This document shows positions 25,200-35,051 of a stretch of 64,000 nt of DNA, piece by piece; positions within the stretch are counted from its first letter, which is position 1, and the number at the start of each line of letters is the position of its first letter. This DNA is from Nesterenkonia sphaerica (GTDB taxonomy: Bacteria > Actinomycetota > Actinomycetes > Actinomycetales > Micrococcaceae): positions 1-64,000 of the forward strand of contig NZ_VAWA01000002.1 of the NCBI RefSeq assembly GCF_005771565.1, in the 5' to 3' direction. Position numbers and translations under genes: made by a program. A model generated the notes under the pieces. The model had not been told where the DNA came from, ran no database searches, and was given only the letters and a program-made list of their open reading frames with translations.

Positions 25200-26438
25200 T
25201 TACCGCGAGACCGTTTCCGGGGAAGCGATCACGTAGGCCTCCGTCTGGTGGGCGGCGGAGTCAATACCGGTGACCTCCACGGTGTCCTCTACCCGGAAGC
25301 CGATGGTTTTATGAATGGCCATCCCAATCAGGTAGGTAGCACCGAAGGCGAAGACCAGGGTCACCACCACTGCCACAATCTGGGCGACCAGCAGTTCAAG
25401 CCCACCGCCGATCAGCAGACCGGTGCGGCCCTCACCGTAGATGTCCTCATAGCCGAAGAGCCCGATAGCCACGGTGCCCCACAGCCCTGCGACGAAGTGC
25501 AGACCCACCACATCCAAGGTGTCGTCATACTTGCCGTACTTGAAGTCCACCGCGAAGCAGCAGATGGTTCCGGAGACCGCGCCCAGGACAATAGCTCCCA
25601 GCGGCTGGACATGGGCAACCGCCGGGGTGATGGCCACCAGCCCGGCGACGATACCGGAGGCGGCACCCACCGGGGAGGGTTTCTTGCCGCGGGCCCATTC
25701 GGTCAGCAGCCAGGCGGTCAGCGCGGCGGCGGGGGCCAGCATGGTGTTCAGCCAGTTCAACGAGATCTCATCCGTGCTGCCTGCCTCGCCCAGGTTGAAG
25801 CCGAACCAGCCGAACCACAGGATGGAGGCACCCAGCAGCACAAAAGGCACATTGTGAGGTTTGGTCGGCGCGAAGTTGCTGCGTGGTCCGATCACGAGCA
25901 CCAGTGCCAGGGCGGCCAGTCCGGCGCACATGTGCACCACCAGTCCGCCGGCGAAGTCGACCGCCTCACCGACGGCGTCACCGATGAGTCCGCCCTCAAC
26001 CAGCAGGCCGCCGTCGCCCCAGACCCAGTGGGCCAGCGGAGCGTAGACCAGGGTCAGCCAGATCGGCACGAAGATCATCCACGCCGAGAACTTGGCGCGG
26101 TCGGCGATGGCCCCGGAGATCAACGCCGTGGTGATGATGGCGAAGGTGCCGCCGAAGCCGACCCACACCAGCTCATCGCCTGCGCCCTCAAAGGAGGCCA
26201 TGGCCGCAAAATTGTCCGCGGGGTTGCCGAACAGACCGCCGATGGAGGTCCCGAAAGACATCGCATCGCCCCACAGGGTCCAGGTGATCGCCACCAGTCC
26301 CATGGCCGCGAAGCTCATCATCATCATGTTCACCGCGGACTTGGTCTGGGTCAGACCGCCGTAGAAAAGTGCCAGGCCAGGTGTCATGAACAGCACAAGT
26401 GCGCCGGCCACCACCACCCAAATAACGTCAGCTTCCAT
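25200..26438 (-). CDS. amtB: Ammonium transporter AmtB
   Basis: A protein of 412 residues with about eleven predicted membrane helices. DFAGGLVVHMCAGLAAL is the Amt signature with the first pore histidine, and VVGLHFVAGLWGT holds the second. GGLTQTKSAVNMMM near the start and LGASILWFGWFGFN also match the family. It conducts ammonium across the inner membrane. ATG 26438 has GGAGG at a good distance; the ATG at 26459 does not. In many actinobacteria amtB is followed by glnB and glnD; here the next genes are the HTH-PIN pair on the other strand, so that block has been lost or moved. Confidence 0.95.
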   Translation of the reverse strand: MEADVIWVVVAGALVLFMTPGLALFYGGLTQTKSAVNMMMMSFAAMGLVAITWTLWGDAMSFGTSIGGLFGNPADNFAAMASFEGAGDELVWVGFGGTFAIITTALISGAIADRAKFSAWMIFVPIWLTLVYAPLAHWVWGDGGLLVEGGLIGDAVGEAVDFAGGLVVHMCAGLAALALVLVIGPRSNFAPTKPHNVPFVLLGASILWFGWFGFNLGEAGSTDEISLNWLNTMLAPAAALTAWLLTEWARGKKPSPVGAASGIVAGLVAITPAVAHVQPLGAIVLGAVSGTICCFAVDFKYGKYDDTLDVVGLHFVAGLWGTVAIGLFGYEDIYGEGRTGLLIGGGLELLVAQIVAVVVTLVFAFGATYLIGMAIHKTIGFRVEDTVEVTGIDSAAHQTEAYVIASPETVSR

Positions 26439-26460
26439 CGTTACCTCCAGGAACGTCACT

Positions 26461-26481
26461 CACCGGTGACCGTCACCGGTG
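26461..26481. repeat. Two CACCGGTG palindromes 13 bases apart upstream of amtB
   Basis: CACCGGTG occurs at 26461-26468 and again at 26474-26481, just before the amtB ribosome site. The spacing is close to one helical turn. A nitrogen regulator site is possible, but the motif is not one I can assign. Confidence 0.35.
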
Positions 26482-26572
26482 CGAGCTGACTTCCATGCTG
26501 GCGGCTGCGTGTTTCGCCTCGGGTGCCCCAATGTTTCCCCGGCGTAAAATCTCTCCGGCAGGCCCCGGGGAG

Positions 26573-27763
26573 CTATTCCTCCAGCAGCGCGTCCACAAAC
26601 GACTCGGTGTCGAAGGGAGCGAGGTCATCGGGGCCCTCACCGAGGCCGATGAGCTTCACCGGCACGCCCAGCTGCTTCTGGATGGCGACCACGATGCCGC
26701 CACGGGCGGTGCCGTCGAGTTTGGTCAGCACAATGCCGGTGACGTCGACGACCTCGGAGAAGATCTTGGCCTGGCTCAGCCCGTTCTGCCCGGTGGTGGC
26801 GTCGAGGACCAGCAGCACCTCATCCACCGGGGACTTCTTTTCAATCACGCGCTTGACCTTGCCGAGCTCGTCCATGAGGTTCGCCTTGTTCTGCAGGCGC
26901 CCGGCAGTGTCGACCATCACCACATCGGTCTCCAGCTCAGTGGCTTTATCCACTGCCTCAAAGGCGACAGAGGCGGGGTCGGCGCCTTCAACCTCGGAAG
27001 AGACGGTCGGTACTCCGACCCGGGCGCCCCAGGTGGTCAGCTGCTCCGCCGCAGCGGCGCGGAAGGTGTCTGCGGCACCGAGCAGGACATCTTTGTCTTC
27101 GGCCACCAGCACTCGCGCCAGCTTGCCCACCGTGGTGGTCTTGCCCACGCCATTGACGCCGACGACCAGCACCACCGCAGGGCGGTCAGCGACCTCGACG
27201 GCGAGACTGCGGTCAAACTCCGGGTCCACCAGCTTGATCAGCTCCTCGCGGAGGATCGCCCGCACCCGGTCCGGGTCCTTGGAGCCTTCCACCTTCACGC
27301 GTTCGCGCAGGGTGTCCACCAGTTCAAAGGTGGAGTCCGCACCGAGGTCAGCGCTGAGCAGCGTCTCCTCGATCTCTTCCCAGACGGCGTCGTCGATCTC
27401 ATCCTGACTCAGCAGGGCAAGGAGGGATTTGCTGAAGATGTTGTTGGACTTCACCAACCGGGCGCGCAGGCGAGCCAGCCGCGTCTCCGGTGCCTCCGGG
27501 GTCTCCAGCACCGTTTCAGCCGGTGCCTCCGGGACCTCCACATCAAGGTCTGCAGGAGTGGCCTCAGGCCGGTCTGCGACTAACGTGGCGCCATCGGGCT
27601 CCTCCGGAGCACCTGGTGGCAGGTCATCCGGATCCCGAGTCTCGGGGAACTCCTTGGAGGGTTTCCCGGGGGTAAGCGGGCGGCCCTTGACTAGGAACAG
27701 GCCCAGCAGGGACAGCAGGACGACGCCGAGGACTATGGACGTAATAAAGACTGAAGTTTCCAC
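26573..27763 (-). CDS. ftsY: Signal recognition particle receptor FtsY
   Basis: A protein of 396 residues. A membrane anchor occupies about residues 5-25 and is followed by a Pro/Glu-rich linker, the usual actinobacterial form. The NG domain follows, with GVNGVGKTTT as the P-loop, DTFRAAA, DTAGRLQ and TKLDGTARGG as GTPase motifs. It docks the SRP-ribosome complex at the membrane together with Ffh, encoded at 29140-30732. The start is GTG 27763 with GGAG upstream. A coiled-coil gene lies 23 bases upstream on the same strand, so they are likely co-transcribed. The ATP-grasp island separates it from smc, its usual neighbour. Confidence 0.97.
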   Translation of the reverse strand: METSVFITSIVLGVVLLSLLGLFLVKGRPLTPGKPSKEFPETRDPDDLPPGAPEEPDGATLVADRPEATPADLDVEVPEAPAETVLETPEAPETRLARLRARLVKSNNIFSKSLLALLSQDEIDDAVWEEIEETLLSADLGADSTFELVDTLRERVKVEGSKDPDRVRAILREELIKLVDPEFDRSLAVEVADRPAVVLVVGVNGVGKTTTVGKLARVLVAEDKDVLLGAADTFRAAAAEQLTTWGARVGVPTVSSEVEGADPASVAFEAVDKATELETDVVMVDTAGRLQNKANLMDELGKVKRVIEKKSPVDEVLLVLDATTGQNGLSQAKIFSEVVDVTGIVLTKLDGTARGGIVVAIQKQLGVPVKLIGLGEGPDDLAPFDTESFVDALLEE

Positions 27764-27786
27764 GCACTCCAGTCTCGCACAGGAGG

Positions 27787-28482
27787 TTATCTGCGGAAGC
27801 GGCCGCGAATAGTGTGCAGGGCGTGGCGTGCCTGCTGGGCCGCAGGCGAGACCCGTTCACTGACCCGGTGGATGAGGCTGGACTCGGTCTCCTTGGCCAG
27901 GACCTCCAGTTTCTCGTGCGCGGAGTCGGCGGATTCGGCTGCCGCGGTGACAGCGCCCTCCAGCTGGTCGATCCGGGCGTGCTGGGCGGCCAGCTGCGCA
28001 TCACGTTCCGCCAATTGGACAGCGAAACTATTCTGCGCCTCGCGCAGGGCTTCATCGAACCCGCTCTGCCGCTGCTCCTGCTCCTGCAGGGAGGCAGAGA
28101 CATTGTCCAGCACGTTCAGCAACTCCGTCAGCTCGCTGGAGGAGGGGGCCGCTGCCACCGTGGCCTCGGCCTCCTGGACCCGGGTTTCCAGGGCTGTGTA
28201 TTCCACCTGGCGGACGTGTTCGAGCTGTTCGTAGACACTGCGCAGTTCCGCGACCAGGTCCTGCTGATGCCCCAGCAGGGCGGTTACGACCTGGTGAGCG
28301 TTGTCGCCGATGTCGCTGGGGGCCAGGATCTCCTCGGTGGTGTCATCCGCAGGCCCCTCCGCGGGCTCATCCGCAGGCTGGCTCTCGGCGGCCTTTTCCA
28401 GTTCAGCCAGCTCGTCATCCTCACTGTGGTGTTCAAAGTCCTCAGAGAGATCCACGTTCTCGGGCTGGGTGCTATTACTCAT
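27787..28482 (-). CDS. Acidic coiled-coil protein, unknown
   Basis: A protein of 231 residues with no family I recognise. The first 60 residues are rich in Glu, Asp and Pro; about 70-205 is an alpha-helical coiled coil rich in Ala, Glu and Gln; the tail is basic (ALHTIRGRFRR). There is no signal peptide or membrane segment. It lies 10 bases after another uncharacterised gene and 23 bases before ftsY on the same strand, so a three-gene unit is likely. A role near the SRP pathway is suggested by position only. Confidence 0.7.
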   Translation of the reverse strand: MSNSTQPENVDLSEDFEHHSEDDELAELEKAAESQPADEPAEGPADDTTEEILAPSDIGDNAHQVVTALLGHQQDLVAELRSVYEQLEHVRQVEYTALETRVQEAEATVAAAPSSSELTELLNVLDNVSASLQEQEQRQSGFDEALREAQNSFAVQLAERDAQLAAQHARIDQLEGAVTAAAESADSAHEKLEVLAKETESSLIHRVSERVSPAAQQARHALHTIRGRFRR

Positions 28483-28492
28483 AGTTCCGATC

Positions 28493-29032
28493 CTACTTAC
28501 CTCGCACTACGTCCCAGAAGCTGCGGCGGACACGCGGACTGGAGGCCTCGCCGGAACGGGCGGCTGGCCGTTGAGGCACAGGTGTGGGATCAGGGGCCTT
28601 CGGCTCGGGCGCCGGCGGGTCCTGCGTGTGAGGTTCGGCCGGCCGGGTGACGGGCTTGGCACCGGCCCACCGGGCGGCGGCCTCACGGCCGGCGATGGCC
28701 TCGGCGAGCTCGGCCGGCACCGCAGTGGCACCAATATGAGCGGGCACCTGAAGGGAGCGCATATCCCCGGCAGTCAGCGATCGCAGCCCGGCGACCGGAA
28801 AGTCCAAGAGCTGTTCCACGAACTCGGCGCGCTGACCGAAGGAGGCACCACGTGCCCGGTGGGCGGCGGAGCGGGCGATGGGGCTGCGCTGCTGGGCCAG
28901 CACAGCGGAGAGCTCAGGATGCTGTGACAGGGCGCGCCCGGCTGACCGGTGACCAGTTTCAGCGGCACGGAGGTAGGCCAGGTGGGTACCCAGCGCTGAC
29001 TTAATAACCTGTGCGTCCTGGTCTTGGTTCAC
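28493..29032 (-). CDS. Hypothetical protein upstream of the ftsY unit
   Basis: A protein of 179 residues, not recognised. The first 115 residues are helical and Ala-rich; residues about 125-160 are Pro-rich and probably disordered; the C-terminus RRSFWDVVRGK is basic and aromatic. It begins with GTG 29032, without a strong ribosome site. It diverges from ffh (107 bases between starts) and is followed within 10 bases by the coiled-coil gene. The function cannot be inferred. Confidence 0.65.
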   Translation of the reverse strand: MNQDQDAQVIKSALGTHLAYLRAAETGHRSAGRALSQHPELSAVLAQQRSPIARSAAHRARGASFGQRAEFVEQLLDFPVAGLRSLTAGDMRSLQVPAHIGATAVPAELAEAIAGREAAARWAGAKPVTRPAEPHTQDPPAPEPKAPDPTPVPQRPAARSGEASSPRVRRSFWDVVRGK

Positions 29033-29139
29033 ATTGTTACTCTAGAGCTTTGACAGTTTCGAGTCTGGGTGCAGCTTCAATCTGGGGCTGAACACCCCGG
29101 ACTGACCGCACCATGAGTCTTTAAGGAAGCGCACCCGAC

Positions 29140-30732
<1,593 letters not shown>

Positions 30733-30767
30733 GTCTCCGGCGCCTGTGGTCGAGGAAGATGCGGTGG

Positions 30768-30808
30768 TTCACGCGCCGCTTCACGCGCGGTTTTAGTCGG
30801 AGTATCAT
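30768..30808 (+). promoter_or_regulatory. Promoter of the 70-residue/GNAT module
   Basis: TTCACG at 30780-30785 and TATCAT at 30803-30808 are spaced by 17 bases, placing transcription start at or next to ATG 30815, so the mRNA would be leaderless. TTCACGCGC also occurs twice (30768-30776 and 30780-30788) across the -35 box, a possible regulator site. Confidence 0.55.
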
Positions 30809-30814
30809 AGGTCC

Positions 30815-31027
30815 ATGAGCGCACTGACACTTTCTGGCATGCATACCCTGAGGTATGCATCCCCGCAGAGTGTGGAACTCGTTGTGACGCCAGACGACGA
30901 CGGGCTGTCTCAGGGTGAGCGCGAGCACTACGCGGAGCTCTACCGGCAGCGGCATTGTCATGTCACAAGTGAAGAGTTGCAGGCGGCGCGAAGCGCTCTA
31001 GAGGCTACAGAGCGTCCCGCCAAATAG
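30815..31027 (+). CDS. Small protein paired with a GNAT acetyltransferase
   Basis: A protein of 70 residues starting MSALTLSGMHTL, with a short N-terminal strand region and a helical, charged C-terminal half. It does not resemble the ribbon-helix-helix antitoxins usually paired with GNAT toxins. Its TAG is followed directly by the GTG of the acetyltransferase gene, with no ribosome site of its own there, so translation of the second gene depends on this one. A perfect 9-bp hairpin lies inside its first codons. An antitoxin or chaperone role is inferred from arrangement only. Confidence 0.55.
   Translation: MSALTLSGMHTLRYASPQSVELVVTPDDDGLSQGEREHYAELYRQRHCHVTSEELQAARSALEATERPAK
30839..30860 (+). 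other. Perfect 9-bp hairpin inside the small gene
   Basis: ATGCATACC at 30839-30847 and GGTATGCAT at 30852-30860 are exact complements with loop CTGA. It lies in codons 9-16 of the 70-residue protein, just downstream of the start of a predicted leaderless mRNA. It could be a DNA operator or an mRNA structure limiting translation. Confidence 0.6.
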
Positions 31028-31552
31028 GTGGATATCACCTTTACTCAGGCTGCGCGCCATCACACGGCTGCACTTGAGCAGTTCCGCTGTGCGGAACCTA
31101 GCAAGTGGCAGTACGACAAGAACCGTGGAAGGTATCATCCGCAGCCGCATGCACTAAGTGCGCAGTCAATGGTCCGCAGCCTGAAGCCGCACAAGTTGGA
31201 CCCGGACGACATGTTGCTCCTTGGCATCAATCAGCGACAACTACTCAGCGTCGTATATCTGCGAGCGGCGGAGGACTCCGTGTCGGCACCCAGTGATGAT
31301 GCGGGGTACTTTCTCATCGCGCTCTTGGCAGTACAAATTGATGCCCAGGGGCAGGGGATTGGACGACGCATGCTGGACCTGGCCCTCAACACGCTGGATG
31401 AGAATCGCGATAGAAAGACGAACGCCAATTCGTGGCCAACGCTGGCGAAGATCGAATCAACGAACACGGCCAGCCAGCGGCTTTTTCGGAGCCGCGGTCT
31501 TACCTATGTCCGGCAGATCCAAGAAGGCCTTGAGCTCTGGGTCCACCCCTAG
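31028..31552 (+). CDS. GNAT-family N-acetyltransferase, possible toxin
   Basis: A protein of 174 residues. The acetyl-CoA motif A is QIDAQGQGIGRRML, with the later ESTNTASQRLFRSRGL matching the GNAT C-terminal helix region. It transfers an acetyl group; the acceptor is unknown. GTG 31028 directly follows the stop of the 70-residue gene. GNAT toxins in type II systems acetylate charged tRNAs, and the tight pairing suggests such a module, but the partner is not a known antitoxin family, so an ordinary acetyltransferase is equally open. It is inserted between ffh and rpsP. Confidence 0.75.
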   Translation: MDITFTQAARHHTAALEQFRCAEPSKWQYDKNRGRYHPQPHALSAQSMVRSLKPHKLDPDDMLLLGINQRQLLSVVYLRAAEDSVSAPSDDAGYFLIALLAVQIDAQGQGIGRRMLDLALNTLDENRDRKTNANSWPTLAKIESTNTASQRLFRSRGLTYVRQIQEGLELWVHP

Positions 31553-31572
31553 CGGGGCTGACCGACCTAAGA

Positions 31573-31607
31573 CCCGCCAGCAGTGATGACGAAATGCGTC
31601 AGGCGGG
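31573..31607 (+). terminator. Two-part hairpin after the GNAT gene
   Basis: CCCGCC (31573-31578) pairs with GGCGGG (31602-31607), and inside it TGACG (31587-31591) pairs with CGTCA (31597-31601) around loop AAATG. ATTAT follows. This would end the GNAT transcript before the rpsP promoter region. Confidence 0.5.
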
Positions 31608-31770
31608 ATTATCTGGCAGAATACACAGGTACCTTGCGCAGGTTCAGTGAGCACCCTCTCATCTCACCGGCCTGTCCAATGTTCAAGCGCACGGCAATGG
31701 CTGTTTGCATCACCCCACGCAGCAAGTGTCTTGAGTGCGCGACCCAATACCTACAGGAGTAACCACACAA

Positions 31771-32175
31771 GTGGCAGTCAAAATTCGTCTGAAGCGAATG
31801 GGCAAGAAGTTCGCCCCCCAGTACCGCGTCGTCGTCGCCGATTCCCGCGTCAAGCGCGATGGCAAGAGCATCGAAGAGATCGGCAAGTACCAGCCCATTG
31901 AGGAGCCCTCGTTCATCGAGATCAACTCCGAGCGGGCCCAGTACTGGCTCTCCGTGGGCGCGCAGCCCACTGAGCAGGTCAAGCAGCTGCTGACCATCAC
32001 CGGTGACTGGCAGAAGTTCAAGGGCCTGGAGGGTACCGAGGGCACGCTGAAGACCCGGGCACCCAAAGAAGAGTTCACCGCTCCGTCCAAGGGCTCCGTC
32101 ATCAAAGAGACCAAGAGCTCCAAGGACGAGCAGCCTGCTGCTGAGGCCTCCGCCGAGGAGAAAACGGACGCATGA
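31771..32175 (+). CDS. rpsP: 30S ribosomal protein S16
   Basis: A protein of 134 residues. The N-terminus [13 protein letters not shown] and the stretch [15 protein letters not shown] are S16 hallmarks. The last 45 residues form a charged Ala/Glu/Lys extension seen in actinobacterial S16. GTG 31771 is chosen because AGGAG lies about 10 bases upstream; the ATG at 31735 would add a non-conserved leader. Its stop overlaps the khpA start as ATGA. It is the first gene of rpsP-khpA-rimM-trmD. Confidence 0.97.
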   Translation: MAVKIRLKRMGKKFAPQYRVVVADSRVKRDGKSIEEIGKYQPIEEPSFIEINSERAQYWLSVGAQPTEQVKQLLTITGDWQKFKGLEGTEGTLKTRAPKEEFTAPSKGSVIKETKSSKDEQPAAEASAEEKTDA

Positions 32176-32429
32176 GCACTGACGCTGCGCTCACCGACGC
32201 CCTGGAGCACCTGGTCCGCGGGATTGTCGACTCACCTGAGGAGGTCGACGTCCGCCGCAAGTCCGGCCGGCGCTACGACACCCTCCAGGTGCTGGTCCAC
32301 CCCGAGGACTTAGGCCGCGTCATCGGGCGTGCCGGCCGCACAGCGAAAGCTCTGCGCACGGTGATCGCAGCGTTGCCCGGCGGCAATGATGTCCGCGTCG
32401 ACGTCGTCGACACTGACCGTCGCCGCTGA
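32172..32429 (+). CDS. khpA: KH-domain RNA-binding protein KhpA
   Basis: A protein of 85 residues, one KH domain. The GXXG loop is in [15 protein letters not shown], followed by the basic end VDTDRRR. It binds RNA and usually acts with KhpB/Jag. Its ATG overlaps the rpsP stop. Position between rpsP and rimM is conserved in actinobacteria. Confidence 0.93.
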   Translation: MSTDAALTDALEHLVRGIVDSPEEVDVRRKSGRRYDTLQVLVHPEDLGRVIGRAGRTAKALRTVIAALPGGNDVRVDVVDTDRRR

Positions 32430-32449
32430 ACACCCATAGGGCAGGCCCC

Positions 32450-33010
32450 ATGGATCATTCTGAATACGGTTCCGACCCGCAGACTTCGCCCGCACCGGGT
32501 GAGCGTCTGCGGGTCGCTCGTATTGGCAAACCCCACGGGGTCCGCGGCGAAGTCACCGTGGAACTCTTCACCGACGACCCTGCCCAGCGTCTGGCACCGG
32601 GTGCGGTGCTGCTGCGTGAGGCTGCAGGCGCACCACAGACCACGCTCACCGTCACCACCCAGCGGTGGAATAAGAAGATCTGCCTGCTGGGATTCGAGGA
32701 AGTCAACGACCGCGACGGCGCTGAGGACCTGCGTGGGTCCGTCCTCTTCATTGAGGCCCCGGAAACGCACGACGACGCCGCCGACGGCTGGTACTCCCAT
32801 GAACTGGAAGGCTTCCGCTGCCTCAGCGACCAGGGGGCATTGCTGGGGACCGTCTCCGCGCTGCTCACCGGCCCCGCCCAAGACCTCCTGGTAGTGACCA
32901 CCCCATCCGGGGAGGAAGTCATGGTGCCGTTCGTGGACGAGCTGGTGCCCCAGATCGATGCGCAGCAGCAAGTCGTCACCCTCACCCCACCAGCGGGTCT
33001 CTTTCCATGA
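32450..33010 (+). CDS. rimM: Ribosome maturation factor RimM
   Basis: A protein of 186 residues. The N-terminal domain carries VARIGKPHGVRGEV, the typical RimM start, and the PRC-barrel part includes WYSHELEGFRC and VPFVDELVPQID. It binds S19 and helps assemble the 30S head. The first 20 residues are a non-conserved extension, so translation may start later than ATG 32450. It lies 20 bases after khpA and 27 before trmD in the same operon. Confidence 0.95.
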   Translation: MDHSEYGSDPQTSPAPGERLRVARIGKPHGVRGEVTVELFTDDPAQRLAPGAVLLREAAGAPQTTLTVTTQRWNKKICLLGFEEVNDRDGAEDLRGSVLFIEAPETHDDAADGWYSHELEGFRCLSDQGALLGTVSALLTGPAQDLLVVTTPSGEEVMVPFVDELVPQIDAQQQVVTLTPPAGLFP

Positions 33011-33037
33011 CCTGTTCCATGAGCCGGGGGCATTGAG

Positions 33038-33802
33038 ATGAAAATCGACCTGATCTCAATTCTCCCCGAGTTCTTTGACTCGCTGAATCTTTCACTGATC
33101 GGCCGGGCCCAGCAGGACGGGCTGCTGCAGATTCAGCGCCACAACCTGCGCGACTTCACCTTTGACAAGCACCGCAGCGTTGACTCCCCGCCAGCCGGGG
33201 GCGGAGCCGGCATGGTGATGAAGCCTGAACCGTGGGCGCTTGCCCTGGATCACGTATTGGAGCAGCGCTCCGACGACGCCGCCCACACCCCGGCAGCCGA
33301 GGCGGCAGGTACCGGGGCGGCCGCGGACGCCATCGACTCGCCAGTGCTGATCATTCCCACCCCCTCAGGGGAGGTTTTCACCCAGCAGACGGCCCAGCAG
33401 CTGGCGCAGCGGAAACATCTGATCTTCGCTCCCGCCCGTTTCGAGGGCATCGATGAACGCTTCACCGAGTGGGCGGAGACTCGATGCCAAGTGCGGCGGC
33501 TGAGCATCGGGGACTACGTGCTCAACGGGGGAGAGTCCGCAGTGGTGGTGATGGTCGAAGCGATCACCCGGCTGATCCCCGGGGTGCTCGGCAATGAGGC
33601 CTCCCTGGAGGAGGAGTCACACAGCGACGGGCTGTTGGAGTACCCGGTGTACACCAAGCCTGCCCAGTGGCGGGGCCAGGAGATTCCTGAAGTGCTGCTC
33701 TCCGGCAACCATGCCAAGATCCAGGCATGGCGCCGGAGCCAAGCCGAAGAGCGGACCCAGCGGATCCGCCCCGACCTGTGGCAGAAGCATCAGTCCTGCT
33801 GA
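33038..33802 (+). CDS. trmD: tRNA (guanine-N1)-methyltransferase TrmD
   Basis: A protein of 254 residues that methylates G37 of tRNA using S-adenosylmethionine. The knot region contains [13 protein letters not shown], and RFEGIDERF and [17 protein letters not shown] also match the family. An Ala-rich insert around residues 88-102 is not conserved. The last 13 bases overlap the 3' end of the convergent SseB-like gene. Confidence 0.96.
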   Translation: MKIDLISILPEFFDSLNLSLIGRAQQDGLLQIQRHNLRDFTFDKHRSVDSPPAGGGAGMVMKPEPWALALDHVLEQRSDDAAHTPAAEAAGTGAAADAIDSPVLIIPTPSGEVFTQQTAQQLAQRKHLIFAPARFEGIDERFTEWAETRCQVRRLSIGDYVLNGGESAVVVMVEAITRLIPGVLGNEASLEEESHSDGLLEYPVYTKPAQWRGQEIPEVLLSGNHAKIQAWRRSQAEERTQRIRPDLWQKHQSC

Positions 33803-34233
33803 GGTGCTTGTTCCGCCTGGGCCAGGCGCTCCTCCACGAAGCTGCGCATGGAGCTCATCTGCTCAGCCGGGATCAGGAACTGGTGCTCGCTCATCGGGTC
33901 CAGGACCACGCCGACGTCCTTGAGGGACTGGACCAGGGTGATGCCATTGGTCTCCACTACATGCGGTGCCTGCTCGTGGTGCTCCCCGGCCGCCTCGGCA
34001 GTGCTGAACAGCACCGGCAGTGCATTGCCCTCATCGTCCTGCACCATCAGCAGGTTGGTGCCTTTCTCTCCCTGGGGGTCCTCCGAGCTGGCCACGTAGA
34101 CCGGGCTGTTCAGAAACGCGTTGAGGACGTTGGTGACGTCATCCTGCAAGAAGCCTTCCTCGGTACGGTTCTGCGTGGCGTCCTTCAGAGCCTGCTGCAG
34201 CTCCGGGATGGTGTCTGTAGGTGTCTCAGTCAT
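33790..34233 (-). CDS. SseB-family protein
   Basis: A protein of 147 residues in the SseB N-terminal-domain family. Supporting segments are [18 protein letters not shown] and the C-terminal [16 protein letters not shown]. The family is widespread and its biochemical role is not settled. There is no signal peptide. It is a single gene on this strand, overlapping trmD tail to tail and facing away from rplS. ATG 34233 has AGAGAAAG upstream. Confidence 0.8.
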   Translation of the reverse strand: MTETPTDTIPELQQALKDATQNRTEEGFLQDDVTNVLNAFLNSPVYVASSEDPQGEKGTNLLMVQDDEGNALPVLFSTAEAAGEHHEQAPHVVETNGITLVQSLKDVGVVLDPMSEHQFLIPAEQMSSMRSFVEERLAQAEQAPQQD

Positions 34234-34621
34234 GTTCTTTCTCTCTTCAGTATCGACTCGTTCCTCAGGTCAGCAACGGCCGTGCCGTCGTCGCCCACGC
34301 TACGGGAGACCCGGGGGCCGGTGCGAGGGCTGAACGCCCCATACCGGGGTTTTTGGGCGCTGAGCGAAAATCCGGGTGGTCAGAACCTCTGCCCGAGAAG
34401 TGGAGAAAACGGGCCGCACCGCATAAGATGGAGTGCTGTGCCTGCTGGGCGCCGGCTCTGCCACAGGGGAGCGGCACCACACAGCCAGGACCCGTTGCGC
34501 GAGCAGTCCGCTCGCGCCGGAGACAAGACTTATGACCAGTACCGTCGGCGCGAGCTGCGCCGGCGGTCCGCGTCCCTGATATCAGGGCGTTGACCTGTGG
34601 CAGCACCCTGGAGGAGAAACC
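34234..34621 (+). other. 388-base region upstream of rplS: leader with two hairpins
   Basis: No gene is visible. Close to the start codon CCGTCGGCGC (34542-34551) pairs with GCGCCGGCGG (34557-34566), nine matches plus one G-U, and CCCTGATATCAGGG (34574-34587) is a perfect 14-base palindrome. GGAGGAG follows, directly before the ATG. The layout suits autogenous control by L19, which is known for ribosomal protein leaders in general; for this sequence it is inference. Confidence 0.5.
34401..34429 (+). promoter_or_regulatory. Candidate rplS promoter
   Basis: TGGAGA at 34401-34406 and TAAGAT at 34424-34429 are spaced by 17 bases. This would give a leader of about 185 bases before rplS. The match to the -35 consensus is only four of six. 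Confidence 0.4.
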
Positions 34622-35017
34622 ATGCAGAAGCTCGACTTTGTGGATGCCGCCAGCAAGCGCAGCGACGTCCCCGACTTCGCCCCCGGCGACACCGTCAATG
34701 TGCACGTGAACATTGTTGAAGGTAAAACCACCCGTGTCCAGGTCTTCAAAGGCTACGTGCTGGGCCGTCAGGGCTCAGGGCTGCGCGAGACCTTCACCGT
34801 CCGGAAGGTCTCCTTCGGCGTCGGTGTGGAGCGGACCTTCCCGGTGCACTCCCCAGTGATCGAGAAGATCGAGGTCACCGCCCGCGGTGACGTGCGCCGC
34901 GCCAAGCTGTACTACATGCGCGACCGCCACGGCAAGGCTGCCCGCATTCGCGAGAAGCGTGAGTCCCGTGTGGCTCGCGCCAAGGGTCAGGACGTGGAGG
35001 AAGTCGTCGAGGCCTGA
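34622..35017 (+). CDS. rplS: 50S ribosomal protein L19
   Basis: A protein of 131 residues. [31 protein letters not shown] and [18 protein letters not shown] are L19 signatures. It sits at the 30S-50S interface. ATG 34622 follows GGAGGAG. The C-terminal 15 residues are an acidic extension. It leads rplS-lepB-lepB-rnhB. Confidence 0.97.
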   Translation: MQKLDFVDAASKRSDVPDFAPGDTVNVHVNIVEGKTTRVQVFKGYVLGRQGSGLRETFTVRKVSFGVGVERTFPVHSPVIEKIEVTARGDVRRAKLYYMRDRHGKAARIREKRESRVARAKGQDVEEVVEA

Positions 35018-35051
35018 GCCTCGAGCGCCGACATTACCAAAGCACCGCAAC

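Noticed and set aside
25248-26489. A plus-strand frame of over 400 codons antisense to amtB
   Set aside because: Gly/His/Gln-rich translation without family features; amtB on the opposite strand has all Amt motifs. Long antisense frames are expected at this GC content.
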